Source: Pseudomonadota bacterium
Lineage (GTDB): Bacteria > Pseudomonadota > Gammaproteobacteria > Acidithiobacillales > Acidithiobacillaceae
Direction of reading: 5' to 3'
Length of the DNA stretch: 6,225 bases
Assembly (NCBI GenBank): GCA_021827445.1
Contig: JAKAVW010000181.1
Location: 1 to 6,225 of the forward strand
In this document: positions 1 to 5,404 of the stretch, piece by piece
How positions within the stretch are numbered: position 1 is the first letter of the stretch
How the letters are laid out: each line of letters starts with the position of its first letter
The notes under the pieces: generated by a model
Told to the model about the DNA's origin: nothing
The model's input: the letters and a program-made list of their open reading frames with translations, nothing else
The model's database searches: none
Position numbers and translations under genes: made by a program

Positions 1-277
1 GGGGGCGCTACGTCTTACGCTGCAGGACTATCGCTCGGTATAAAAGGCTTTGTCCGTGAGCAACGTCGCTGACACGCAGGGCCACCAGATCACAGCCACG
101 CAGCTTGCTGTCGATGGCAAGGTCGAAAAGCGCAAGGTCACGGGTTCTGGACGCCAACTGCAGACGAATCCAGATGGCCCAGACCTCTTGCAGCTTGAAG
201 GGGCGTTTTTGGCCGACGATCTTGCCCTTGTTCCAGGGCGCGGAGGGCGGAGAGGTTGAACGGTCTTTGGCTTGCAT
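1..277 (-). pseudogene. Tyrosine recombinase/phage integrase, N-terminal part, interrupted by an amber codon
   Basis: The translation from ATG at 277 resembles the N-terminal part of a common stand-alone tyrosine recombinase family. It has the WNKGKIVGQKRPFKL segment, then RTRDLALFDLAIDSKLRGCDL and VALRVSDVAHG, the start of the catalytic core around the first catalytic Arg. Such enzymes cut and rejoin DNA through a tyrosine near the C terminus, which would lie outside this window. ATG 277 is preferred because GGGAGA (285-290) sits 7 nt upstream; the frame is open further upstream to 391, but that part does not resemble the family. The frame ends at TAG (8-10) after VLQRKT. As I remember the family, this motif reads QKT-Q-RPV, and here the codons after the stop again encode R-P, so a CAG-to-TAG change is likely. 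The rest runs off the left edge. Family call is from recall, without a search. Confidence 0.75.
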
Positions 278-343
278 GACACAATCTCCCTTGTAAGTCT
301 GGTAGGAGAACATTCTCTCACCGCTGCCGGATTTGGCGGTATC

Positions 344-361
344 AGACTGATTGCGGTCATT
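344..361 (+). repeat. 18-bp repeat, copy 1 (inverted copy at 5653-5670)
   Basis: AGACTGATTGCGGTCATT occurs here on the plus strand and again, exactly, on the minus strand at 5653-5670. The similarity does not extend clearly beyond the 18 bp. It lies upstream of the integrase remnant, so it may belong to the same mobile element, but I cannot name the element. Confidence 0.7.
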
Positions 362-405
362 CATTGGCGGCGAATAAGTGACATCAAGCAAAGGCTAGAT
401 AGCGA

Positions 406-436
406 CTAACAGAAAAACTCCACCTTTTTCTGTTAG
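406..436. repeat. Perfect 12-bp inverted repeat with 7-nt loop
   Basis: CTAACAGAAAAA (406-417) and TTTTTCTGTTAG (425-436) are perfect reverse complements around CTCCACC. The arms are A/T-rich, so as RNA the hairpin would be only moderately stable. There is no U-tract outside the stem, so it is not a typical intrinsic terminator. It could be a recombinase binding dyad or a mobile-element end; the sequence alone does not decide. Confidence 0.75.
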
Positions 437-593
437 GGGGCTTTGTAACCGGGAGATATCCGGAAGGATCGCGGCTGAGCACGCCAAGCCTTGTGCGATG
501 GATTTCATCGATCCATTTAAAACGTATTGCCGGTATGGTTATTGCTTGTGAAAGGTGGCCCATCCATAAAAATGACACACTTGTGCGTTTCGA

Positions 594-609
594 TGTGAAA
601 AATGTCACA
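594..609. promoter_or_regulatory. CRP-type palindrome TGTGA-N6-TCACA
   Basis: TGTGA (594-598), six bases, then TCACA (605-609) followed by TTT match the consensus core of the cAMP receptor protein site. It lies 107 bp upstream of the first Roadblock start codon and about 44 bp before the start point predicted from the -10 given for the promoter at 611-639, close to a class II activator position. The same bases also form GTCACA-TT-TGTGAC (604-617), so another dimeric regulator or an element-end repeat is possible. Confidence 0.5.
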
Positions 610-610
610 T

Positions 611-639
611 TTGTGACTAACTACGGTCAAAATGCTACA
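611..639 (+). promoter_or_regulatory. Possible sigma-70 promoter for the Roadblock/globin cluster
   Basis: TTGTGA (611-616), a 17-bp spacer and GCTACA (634-639) make a weak promoter directly downstream of the CRP-type palindrome. The poor -10 box would suit an activator-dependent promoter. It is a pattern match only. Confidence 0.3.
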
Positions 640-715
640 CGGGGCGCACAACTTTAGCGCAGGCGGTCAGCCCTGTTGGGTTTTCTGGTCACGGGCTTTC
701 TCTGGGGGACAATAC

Positions 716-1039
716 ATGTTTTCAAATGATTTTCAAACTCATATGAACACGCTATCCGTATTATCCGCCGACGCCAAAGTAAAAGGTCTGCTCAGCACTG
801 ACGGCTTGATGTTACACGCGGACATCATGGGCGATGAGGACATGGTCGGAACTCTGCCTTCTCTGCTTGCTTCCGTAGCCGGAAAAGTTGGACAAATGAA
901 TCAGTTAGGGGCTTTGTCACAAATCCAGATAACCTTGATACAAGGAGAAATCAATATCATTCCACTAGATAACGATGTTTTGGGCTTCTTCGTGATGCCC
1001 CGTGATGAGCGCAACATTTTAACTACCCCCAACGGCTGA
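716..1039 (+). CDS. Roadblock/LC7-domain protein (first copy)
   Basis: Encodes about 107 residues starting MFSNDFQTH. The central part carries the Roadblock/LC7 pattern: VKGLLSTDGLMLHADIMG near residues 19-36, a helix (MVGTLPSLLASVAGKVGQM), then strands QIQITLIQGEINIIPL and DVLGFFVMP. Proteins of this family are small homodimers that bind Ras-like GTPases such as MglA or act as scaffolds in the cytoplasm. The start at 716 is chosen over an upstream in-frame start at 632 because GGGGGA (704-709) stands 6 nt before it and the extra 28 residues do not look like the fold. It ends 20 bp before the next gene, so they are probably co-transcribed. It is clearly diverged from the second copy. The family is reasonably sure; the partner is unknown. 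Confidence 0.75.
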   Translation: MFSNDFQTHMNTLSVLSADAKVKGLLSTDGLMLHADIMGDEDMVGTLPSLLASVAGKVGQMNQLGALSQIQITLIQGEINIIPLDNDVLGFFVMPRDERNILTTPNG

Positions 1040-1059
1040 TCTGACCGACCGACGTACAA

Positions 1060-1437
1060 GTGAGTGAGTACATTATGCGCGAAGAATTGATTCAATCGGT
1101 ACTTTTTGATCTCAACGGCGGTTCCGCCGACATAGAAGCCTCTGCCATCATTTCGACCGATGGTCTGACGATCGGCTCTGCACTCTCCTCCACCATGGAT
1201 GAGGCTCGTGTGGGTGCCATGGCCGCCGCCATGCTGTCTCTGGGTGAGCGGACCGCCACCGAACTGGCGCGCGGCGATCTGGAACAGGTCATGATCAAGG
1301 GTGACAACGGCTACATTCTACTGATTCACGCCGGACCAGAAGCGGTCCTCAGTGTGATTGTTCGTAAGGAGGCCAAACTGGGCCTGGTGTTTCTCGATGC
1401 CAGCCGCGCCGCCAAAGCAGCTGCTGGGCTGCTGTAA
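1060..1437 (+). CDS. Roadblock/LC7-domain protein (second copy)
   Basis: A 125-residue protein, or 120 if the ATG at 1075 is the true start. It shows a clear Roadblock/LC7 domain: DIEASAIISTDGLTIGSAL, a long helix with GAMAAAMLSLGERTATEL, then LEQVMIKGDNGYILLIHAG and AVLSVIVRKEAKLGLVFLD. The Ala-rich C terminus (RAAKAAAGLL) is typical of bacterial stand-alone members. Such proteins (compare MglB) regulate or scaffold small GTPases; no GTPase gene lies in the window. The GTG at 1060 has no good ribosome site. The ATG at 1075 has only a weak GAG stretch and encodes MREELIQ, which looks like the usual N terminus of the family. The stop codon overlaps a downstream ATG (TAATG), pointing to a once-coupled next gene. 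Confidence 0.85.
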   Translation: MSEYIMREELIQSVLFDLNGGSADIEASAIISTDGLTIGSALSSTMDEARVGAMAAAMLSLGERTATELARGDLEQVMIKGDNGYILLIHAGPEAVLSVIVRKEAKLGLVFLDASRAAKAAAGLL

Positions 1438-1574
1438 TGGTGCATTATGGCTAACTACTGGCTATCGGTAAAAATGCATTATTTACTTTGGCCAAGAACC
1501 TGCCACCAAAAGCGAATATTACGGCGATGGCCAGAGAAATGCTGAGCGTGCTAGGTAATTGGCCGTTAGTTTAA
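1437..1574 (+). pseudogene. Broken small reading frame coupled to the second Roadblock gene
   Basis: The Roadblock stop codon overlaps an ATG at 1437 (TAATG, the classic coupled arrangement). This frame reads MVHYG, meets TAA at 1452-1454, then stays open as LLAIGKNALFTLAKNL and PPKANITAMAREMLSVLGNW, ending at TAA 1572-1574, just before the ribosome site of the globin gene. The second part looks like genuine, partly helical protein sequence and it fills the gap between neighbours neatly. The simplest reading is a 45-codon gene killed by one stop mutation, though a shorter peptide from an internal start is possible. I do not recognise the product. Confidence 0.45.
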
Positions 1575-1590
1575 TAATAGAGGATTGTCA

Positions 1591-2151
1591 ATGAATGACG
1601 AAGTCATTATGCGCGATTTTGATGCATTCAGAAAACTGGTCGGGCTGGATGAGTTACGTTTGGAGCGATTGCGTGTAGCGGGGGAATGGCTAAGACCAAA
1701 AGTAGCCGAAATAACGGACACCTTTTATGAGCGACTCCTGGCAGACCCGACTACTGCCGCTTTTCTCGATGGAAAAATTGAGCATTTAAAAAAGGTTCAT
1801 CACACCTGGATTGAAGATATTCTGTCCGGGGTTTATGATGAGTCTTTTTTTGTTCGCCAGATAAAAATCGGCAAAGCGCACGTTACAAATCAGGTTCCAC
1901 CGCTCTTTCTCGCCTCTGGATTCAGTATTCTGCGCGTTCTGCTTTTTGACCAGATAGAATCTGCAGCCAAGCTGAATCAGCCAGACACTTGTCCGCGATG
2001 CTCTCGAGCGCTCGGTCGCTTGTTGGATGCCTGCCAGTTTTTGATTGATCGCTCTTATGAACAGGACCGGCTTAATCGCGTGTCCAAGGCTACCGGCATG
2101 TCATTACCTTTAATTGAGGCATTGGTGATGCTCAAGCAGCAGCCGGGATAA
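1591..2151 (+). CDS. Stand-alone protoglobin / globin-coupled-sensor domain protein
   Basis: A 186-residue protein made of one sensor-globin domain and a short tail. Seen in order: ITDTFYERLLADPTTAAFLD (residues 41-60), then HLKKVHHTWIEDILSGVYDE, then IKIGKAHVTNQVPPLFLASG (91-110). His97 in the IGKAH motif is the expected proximal haem ligand. Family members bind haem and sense O2, NO or CO; most carry an output domain, which this one lacks, so it may act through a partner. An uncommon CPRC pair (Cys134 and Cys137) with Cys148 lies in the loop and next helix and could be redox-active or bind metal (inference). ATG 1591 is chosen because AGAGGA (1579-1584) is 6 nt upstream; the TTG at 1585 overlaps nothing useful. 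It follows the Roadblock genes on the same strand. Confidence 0.85.
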   Translation: MNDEVIMRDFDAFRKLVGLDELRLERLRVAGEWLRPKVAEITDTFYERLLADPTTAAFLDGKIEHLKKVHHTWIEDILSGVYDESFFVRQIKIGKAHVTNQVPPLFLASGFSILRVLLFDQIESAAKLNQPDTCPRCSRALGRLLDACQFLIDRSYEQDRLNRVSKATGMSLPLIEALVMLKQQPG

Positions 2152-2351
2152 TATCCATAGCAGATAGTTATAGTGCAATATCAATGCACGCCATAATAGC
2201 GGTGCCACGGCACACGCCAGAGCAATGGAAATCATGCACAGCGAAAGAGGGGCCAAGCTGGATCCGGAGTGCCCGACGTGTTTGCTGTTGACGTCAACTC
2301 TGGATACAACGTCCACACCTTATCATTGGCAAGACAGGAATCACCTAAAGC
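2152..2351. other. Spacer between the two globin genes
   Basis: This 200-base gap is long for an operon and holds several dyads: GTGCA/TGCAC (2173-2189), GTGCC/GGCAC (2202-2213) and the 12-bp palindrome at 2287-2298. None is followed by a U-tract. The second globin gene may have its own promoter here, but I could not find a good -35/-10 pair. Confidence 0.45.
2287..2298. promoter_or_regulatory. Perfect 12-bp palindrome upstream of the second globin gene
   Basis: GTTGACGTCAAC is perfectly self-complementary and lies 53 bp upstream of the ATG at 2352. Its position fits an operator for a dimeric regulator controlling the second globin gene. No family can be assigned from the sequence. Confidence 0.35.
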
Positions 2352-3224
2352 ATGGAAACCACTAGCACACTCCCTAATTTTCTCGGCCTGCATGATTCGG
2401 ACTTTCAATTCATCGAACGCTACCGGGTTCTCCTCGAGGCGGAAACAGGGGCACTCGCACACGATTTCTACGACTATCTGCTCTCACACCCGATCACCGC
2501 CGCCGTCTTCCGGGATTTTTCCCGCGCGCGTCTGGACGCCCTGATCCAGAAACAGGCGGAACACATCAGCAGTCTTCTGGCCAGTCACCTGAACAAATCC
2601 TGGCGGGAGTCCATGCGCAAACTCGGAGCCCTGCACCACCGTCTGGGCATCGAGCCCTCCTGGGTCGCCGGCGCCTATATCCTCTACTGGCGCCATTGGC
2701 AGAAGGTGCTCCAGAACCAAGTTCCGGAAGCCGATCGGAATGCACTGCGGGACGCCCTGTTCCGCCTGCTGATTGGCGACCTCATGGTCCAACTCGATGG
2801 CTATGCCCGTGCATCCCGCGAGACCGATGCCGATCGGTTGGCCCTCTTCGACGTCTTGCTGGGTGTGCTTGCCGTTCCCGAAGGGGCGGAGTCCCCACGC
2901 CCAGAGGCGTTGCTCCAGCAGATCTGCGAAGCCCTGCCGCGCAAGAGCGCCAGTGTACGCCTGGCTGGTTATGTGGTGAGCGGTGCCATGGGAGACGTAT
3001 TAACCCTGGAGTGTATGGCTGGTCTTCCCTTGCCGGCTCTGCAACTACCGAAGACTGCGGGAGATCCTTGCTGGGAGGCACTGGAATGCGGGCGGACGGT
3101 CATCCAGTCCGTAGAAGATCCGCGCGCTCCAGAGTGGATTAAAGACCTCCACAGCCGGGTCGAGGAAATCGGGATATTTCCCTTTGGTGATGGGGATCGC
3201 GCTTTACCCGTCGCTGATGTCTGA
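2352..3224 (+). pseudogene. Protoglobin-GAF sensor protein, 3' end lost at an IS607-associated junction
   Basis: Residues 15-155 form a sensor-globin domain: IERYRVLLEAETGALAHDFY, YLLSHPITAAVFRD, then KLGALHHRLGIEPSWVAGAY with His95 as candidate proximal haem ligand. Residues about 165-278 look like a GAF domain (LFDVLLGVLAV, VRLAGYVVSGAMGDVLTLEC, WEALECGRTVIQS, RVEEIGIFPFG). Proteins built this way usually continue into an output domain such as GGDEF or GGDEF-EAL for cyclic-di-GMP; none follows here. Native sequence appears to stop near residue 280 (about 3190), after which the frame reads the opposite strand of tnpB and ends at TGA 3222-3224. A short product with haem and GAF domains could still be made. 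The start has AGGAA (2336-2340) 11 nt upstream, a loose spacing. GC content is higher than in the preceding globin gene. Confidence 0.7.
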
Positions 3225-3964
3225 TCACTATATTCCGTCAGCACCGCACCGAAGGCTTCCCCATGCGCAACACCATCAGAATCCGTGAAGGCTTCCGTAT
3301 AACCTTTGTCGATGCCCATCATTTGATCACCACAAGGCCGCCCATCGCCTTTGGTGGCGGCATAGTGGATCTCCGTAAATCCATTCTTGACCACCACCCG
3401 AAGGTTGCTGCCCGACAGAGTGACGTTCTTGCCGCTGGACGTGGTGGTCAATCGGACTGGAGCGCCGTACCTTCCCGCGATATGAAGGACGATCACCAGA
3501 TAGCCATCCACGGTTTCCGTAGCGTATTTGTCTGACCGGACCACGAACTGATTGGCAACGGACGACTTCCCATGCCGGAAATGCTTGCGCATCTGGCGGT
3601 GCAAAAAATTGTCGGTGAGCCATTGGTCGTTACGCAGCAACGTAAAAAGTCGTTTGCGTTCAGCCTCATCCCCAGTGCGAGCGGCAATGGCTTTGCGCAC
3701 TTTTTGCATCGCAGCCGCCTTGTACAGTAGAACGTCGTTTACAATGTCCTTGGTGGTTTCATTGCGAATGGTACCGTCCACAGGAAGTCCGGAGTACAAA
3801 CTGGCCGCCGAGATTTCCTTACGGATATCGTTAGCAGATTTGCCTACGGTTCCCAGAGCGCCATACCGCCGCCAGATGTCCGCCCGCACATACCCCATGG
3901 CCTTGCAGATCGTCCGCAAAGCGTCAGGAACATCAGCCTGTAATGTGCGGGTAACGGTAATCAT
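3197..3964 (-). pseudogene. tnpB: TnpB (RNA-guided nuclease family) of IS607-type element, C-terminal half deleted
   Basis: The protein starts MITVTRTLQADVPDALRTIC and shows an N-terminal region of about 215 residues followed by the first RuvC motif, MGIDKGYTEAFTDSDG, with the catalytic Asp at residue 219. It continues GAVLTEYSDQTSATGKAR to residue 256 (about 3197), where homology to TnpB ends and the frame runs into the reverse strand of the globin-GAF gene. The second and third RuvC motifs (Glu and Asp) and the zinc finger are therefore absent, so it cannot cut DNA. The omega-RNA, normally encoded at the 3' end of tnpB and the element's right end, must be lost too. Its ATG overlaps the tnpA stop (ATGA, 3961-3964), the usual coupled layout of IS607 elements. 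The out-of-family frame continues to a stop at 2969. Confidence 0.85.
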
Positions 3965-4590
3965 TGCAAAAGTTCCTTGGGTTCTGCCACCTTGTATTCT
4001 GGATAGTCTTCCCGCAATTGTTTCTTGTAGTTACGCATCCCATATAATCGGCAACTGAAGGTATGAACAATGGAGAGCAAGTCTTCAACCATCTCCTGTT
4101 GCGGAGACAAGGAATTTTGGTTAACAACCACGATTTCACAGCCATTTTCAGTAGCCAGATGCACAATGAGATCGTACCCGAATCGCACCAGTCGATCTTT
4201 GTGCGCCACCAGTAGTTTTCCAATTTCGCCGCGTTGCATACGGTCCAGGATGCCGAGAAAACGCTTGCGCTTGAAGTTCATGCCGCCGCCAATCTCCTGA
4301 ACCCATTCGTCCACGGCAATACCAGCACCACGGCAATAGGTTTCCATTGCGTCCACCTGCGAGGCCAGATCGTCTTTTTGCCCGGCACTGCTCACGCGGC
4401 AATAGACGATTGTGGCTCGGTTTTCAGGTGCTCCGCCCAGCATGCGCCGCACATCCGATTCGTCGAAGTAACGATGTCCAGATGGAAGACGCTTGGCGAC
4501 CAATTTGCCTTCACGCTCCCACCGTCGAACCGTCTGGGCCGACCGACCGATACGTTTTGCGAACTCACCCATGCTGTATGCTTTGCTCAT
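3961..4590 (-). CDS. tnpA: IS607-family serine recombinase (transposase)
   Basis: A full-length 209-residue protein. Residues 5-50 form a MerR-like winged helix (MGEFAKRIGRSAQTVRRWER, then GKLVAKRLPSGHRYF) for DNA binding. Residues 60-180 form the resolvase-type catalytic domain: IVYCRVSSAGQKDDLASQ, with Ser67 the likely nucleophile by alignment to the RVS motif, then LLVAHKDRLVRFGYDLI containing the conserved Asp132-Arg133. The C terminus (FSCRLYGMRNYKK) matches the usual IS607 helix. It excises and inserts the element through a 5'-phosphoserine intermediate, with little target specificity. All key residues look intact, so the protein may still be active in trans. The ATG at 4590 has no ribosome site; the predicted start of transcription lies almost on it. 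Its stop overlaps the tnpB start. Confidence 0.95.
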   Translation of the reverse strand: MSKAYSMGEFAKRIGRSAQTVRRWEREGKLVAKRLPSGHRYFDESDVRRMLGGAPENRATIVYCRVSSAGQKDDLASQVDAMETYCRGAGIAVDEWVQEIGGGMNFKRKRFLGILDRMQRGEIGKLLVAHKDRLVRFGYDLIVHLATENGCEIVVVNQNSLSPQQEMVEDLLSIVHTFSCRLYGMRNYKKQLREDYPEYKVAEPKELLQ

Positions 4591-4598
4591 AACAGATA

Positions 4599-4626
4599 AC
4601 TATAAATATATTTGAATACAAATCAA
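4599..4626 (-). promoter_or_regulatory. Promoter of tnpA, probably giving a leaderless message
   Basis: On the minus strand TTGATT (4626-4621), a 16-bp spacer and TATAGT (4604-4599) form a plausible sigma-70 promoter. Transcription would begin at about 4592-4591, directly before the ATG at 4590, in agreement with the absence of any ribosome binding site. Confidence 0.5.
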
Positions 4627-4765
4627 GCATCAGTTAATCGCTCCTGTGGCAAGCCGGCACGGCTGTAAATTGGCATTAAGCGCACGTCATTCTTCATTCA
4701 CCAATAGGCTGTTCCGGACTCCGAAAGCGGGATGGCAACTGCGAATTTTATTCCTACTGCGTCCA

Positions 4766-5320
4766 TCAAATTTGACCGGAACTGGCAGATTCTCGCTTTT
4801 GCCTAACGTATTTCGGATACCAAGTGCTCACAAACATAGCCGCAACAAGCAGGGTGTAGGAGATTGCCTCGTACACCCAACTATACAGTGTTGGGTGTAC
4901 GCTTTTCTGCCAAGCCAGACCAGTATTGATACTGAAAATCACGGCCCATATCATGGAGAGTAGATAGCTTGTACGTAGAAATGAAGGGGAACTCCATAAG
5001 GATGGATCAGTATGCTCACGAGCGTATTCCAGGGTGAATGGTTTTTTCAATACTATGCCTGCCCACGTACCAACCGCCAAGGCACCGTTAGCCAAAACCC
5101 CCATGTATTTAACAGCCCACATGTTATCTCTGAGCACAACGGCTACAAAAGCGTATGAGAAGAATAGGACACCGACCCATTTAATTACTCCCCGATGCAG
5201 CTTAGTAATGATCATGATTACTGTTAAGATAATCGCAACGATGATGCCCATTTTAAGTCTGAACATTGAGCCATTAGCGATGATCAGAAAAGCTATCCAG
5301 GGTACGAAGGTCGGTAGCAT
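4766..5320 (-). CDS. YciB/IspA-like multi-pass inner membrane protein
   Basis: A 184-residue hydrophobic protein with about six membrane segments (residues near 5-19, 23-39, 45-63, 69-90, 116-136 and 148-167). The order, length and the LP...PW..F start, the KKPFTLEYAREH loop and SLWSSPSFLRTSYLLSMIWA resemble the YciB/IspA (intracellular septation protein A) family, which acts in the inner membrane at the envelope and division site. The match is to the fold pattern rather than close identity, and I recall similar proteins annotated only as hypothetical. The start at 5320 has no ribosome site. A well-placed AGAGAGGG (5343-5350) serves an ATG at 5334 in another frame, which joins this frame only if one T is added to a run of six. 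The gene lies alone, convergent to nothing nearby. Confidence 0.6.
   Translation of the reverse strand: MLPTFVPWIAFLIIANGSMFRLKMGIIVAIILTVIMIITKLHRGVIKWVGVLFFSYAFVAVVLRDNMWAVKYMGVLANGALAVGTWAGIVLKKPFTLEYAREHTDPSLWSSPSFLRTSYLLSMIWAVIFSINTGLAWQKSVHPTLYSWVYEAISYTLLVAAMFVSTWYPKYVRQKRESASSGQI
4870..4901. repeat. Perfect 12-bp inverted repeat inside the membrane-protein gene
   Basis: CGTACACCCAAC (4870-4881) and GTTGGGTGTACG (4890-4901) are exact reverse complements around an 8-base loop. The stem falls in the coding sequence for SVHPTLYSWVYE. It would make a stable RNA hairpin in either transcript; no U-tract of useful length follows (CTTTTC on the plus strand). Confidence 0.75.
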
Positions 5321-5342
5321 CTTAAAAAAGGCATGGTCTCAT

Positions 5343-5350
5343 CCCTCTCT
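5343..5350 (-). promoter_or_regulatory. Strong ribosome binding site serving ATG 5334
   Basis: AGAGAGGG on the minus strand stands 8 nt before the ATG at 5334-5332. This ATG opens a frame of only about 13 codons (MPFLRCYRPSYPG), not the membrane-protein frame. This is the reason to suspect an indel in the T-run at 5323-5330 or slippage on it. Confidence 0.5.
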
Positions 5351-5371
5351 TGCCCGGATCTGTTAATGGAT

Positions 5372-5377
5372 ATTATA
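5372..5377 (-). promoter_or_regulatory. Consensus -10 box (TATAAT) upstream of the membrane-protein gene
   Basis: A perfect TATAAT lies on the minus strand at 5377-5372. A TTTACA at 5403-5398 is 20 bp upstream, too far for an ideal -35, so the upstream element is weak or another motif is used. It is placed to give a short leader containing the AGAGAGGG ribosome site. Confidence 0.45.
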
Positions 5378-5404
5378 GACCACATTTGTCTGGTGGGTGT
5401 AAAC

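Larger units (their letters stand above)
569..658 (+). repeat. Three AAAATG-nnCAC boxes phased at exactly 30 bp
   Basis: AAAATG starts at 569, 599 and 629, precisely 30 bp apart. The first two units also share the continuation nCACAnTTGTG, matching at 15 of 19 positions. The third unit keeps AAAATG and a following ACAC but is otherwise diverged. Multiple short terminal repeats of this kind are known at the ends of IS21-family elements, and a GTGGCCCA stretch just before (555-562) also reminds me of such ends. Phased regulator boxes are the alternative. No istA or istB gene is visible. Confidence 0.5.
278..715. other. Intergenic region between integrase remnant and Roadblock cluster
   Basis: No reading frame here is convincing. 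A minus-strand frame at 384-608 has no recognisable motif and crosses the inverted repeat and phased boxes described separately. The stretch contains part of an inverted 18-bp repeat (344-361), a perfect hairpin sequence (406-436), a weaker dyad ATGGAT/ATCCAT near 498-517, and A/T-rich phased boxes from 569. Taken together it looks like the scar of one or more mobile-element ends (inference) followed by the promoter of the plus-strand cluster. Confidence 0.55.
3197..4630 (-). mobile_element. IS607-type insertion element, right end deleted
   Basis: The element consists of an intact serine-recombinase gene and a truncated tnpB in the standard overlapping order. The tnpA-side boundary lies upstream of the A/T-rich promoter, roughly at 4630; IS607 elements have no terminal inverted repeats or target duplications, so the exact end cannot be read. 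The tnpB-side end is missing, and the element now abuts the cut globin-GAF gene at about 3190-3197. Confidence 0.75.

Noticed and set aside
384..608. Minus-strand 74-residue frame
   Set aside because: No ribosome site and no recognisable motif; it crosses the inverted repeat and the phased boxes, so it is more likely open by chance or a fragment of element end.
632..715. Upstream extension of the first Roadblock gene
   Set aside because: The ATG at 716 has a strong ribosome site 6 nt away, and the extra 28 residues do not fit the fold.
2110..2316. Minus-strand hydrophobic 68-residue frame
   Set aside because: GTG start without a ribosome site, overlaps the globin 3' end, and no family pattern beyond hydrophobicity.
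2225..2368. Plus-strand small frame MEIMHSERGAKLDPECPTC
   Set aside because: No ribosome site, overlaps the second globin start in another frame, and no other support.
3197..3240. Omega-RNA guide for TnpB
   Set aside because: The 3' half of tnpB and the element's right end, where the guide RNA is encoded, are missing.
4646..4963. Plus-strand 105-residue frame
   Set aside because: Antisense to the membrane-protein gene, no ATG or ribosome site, composition unlike a protein.
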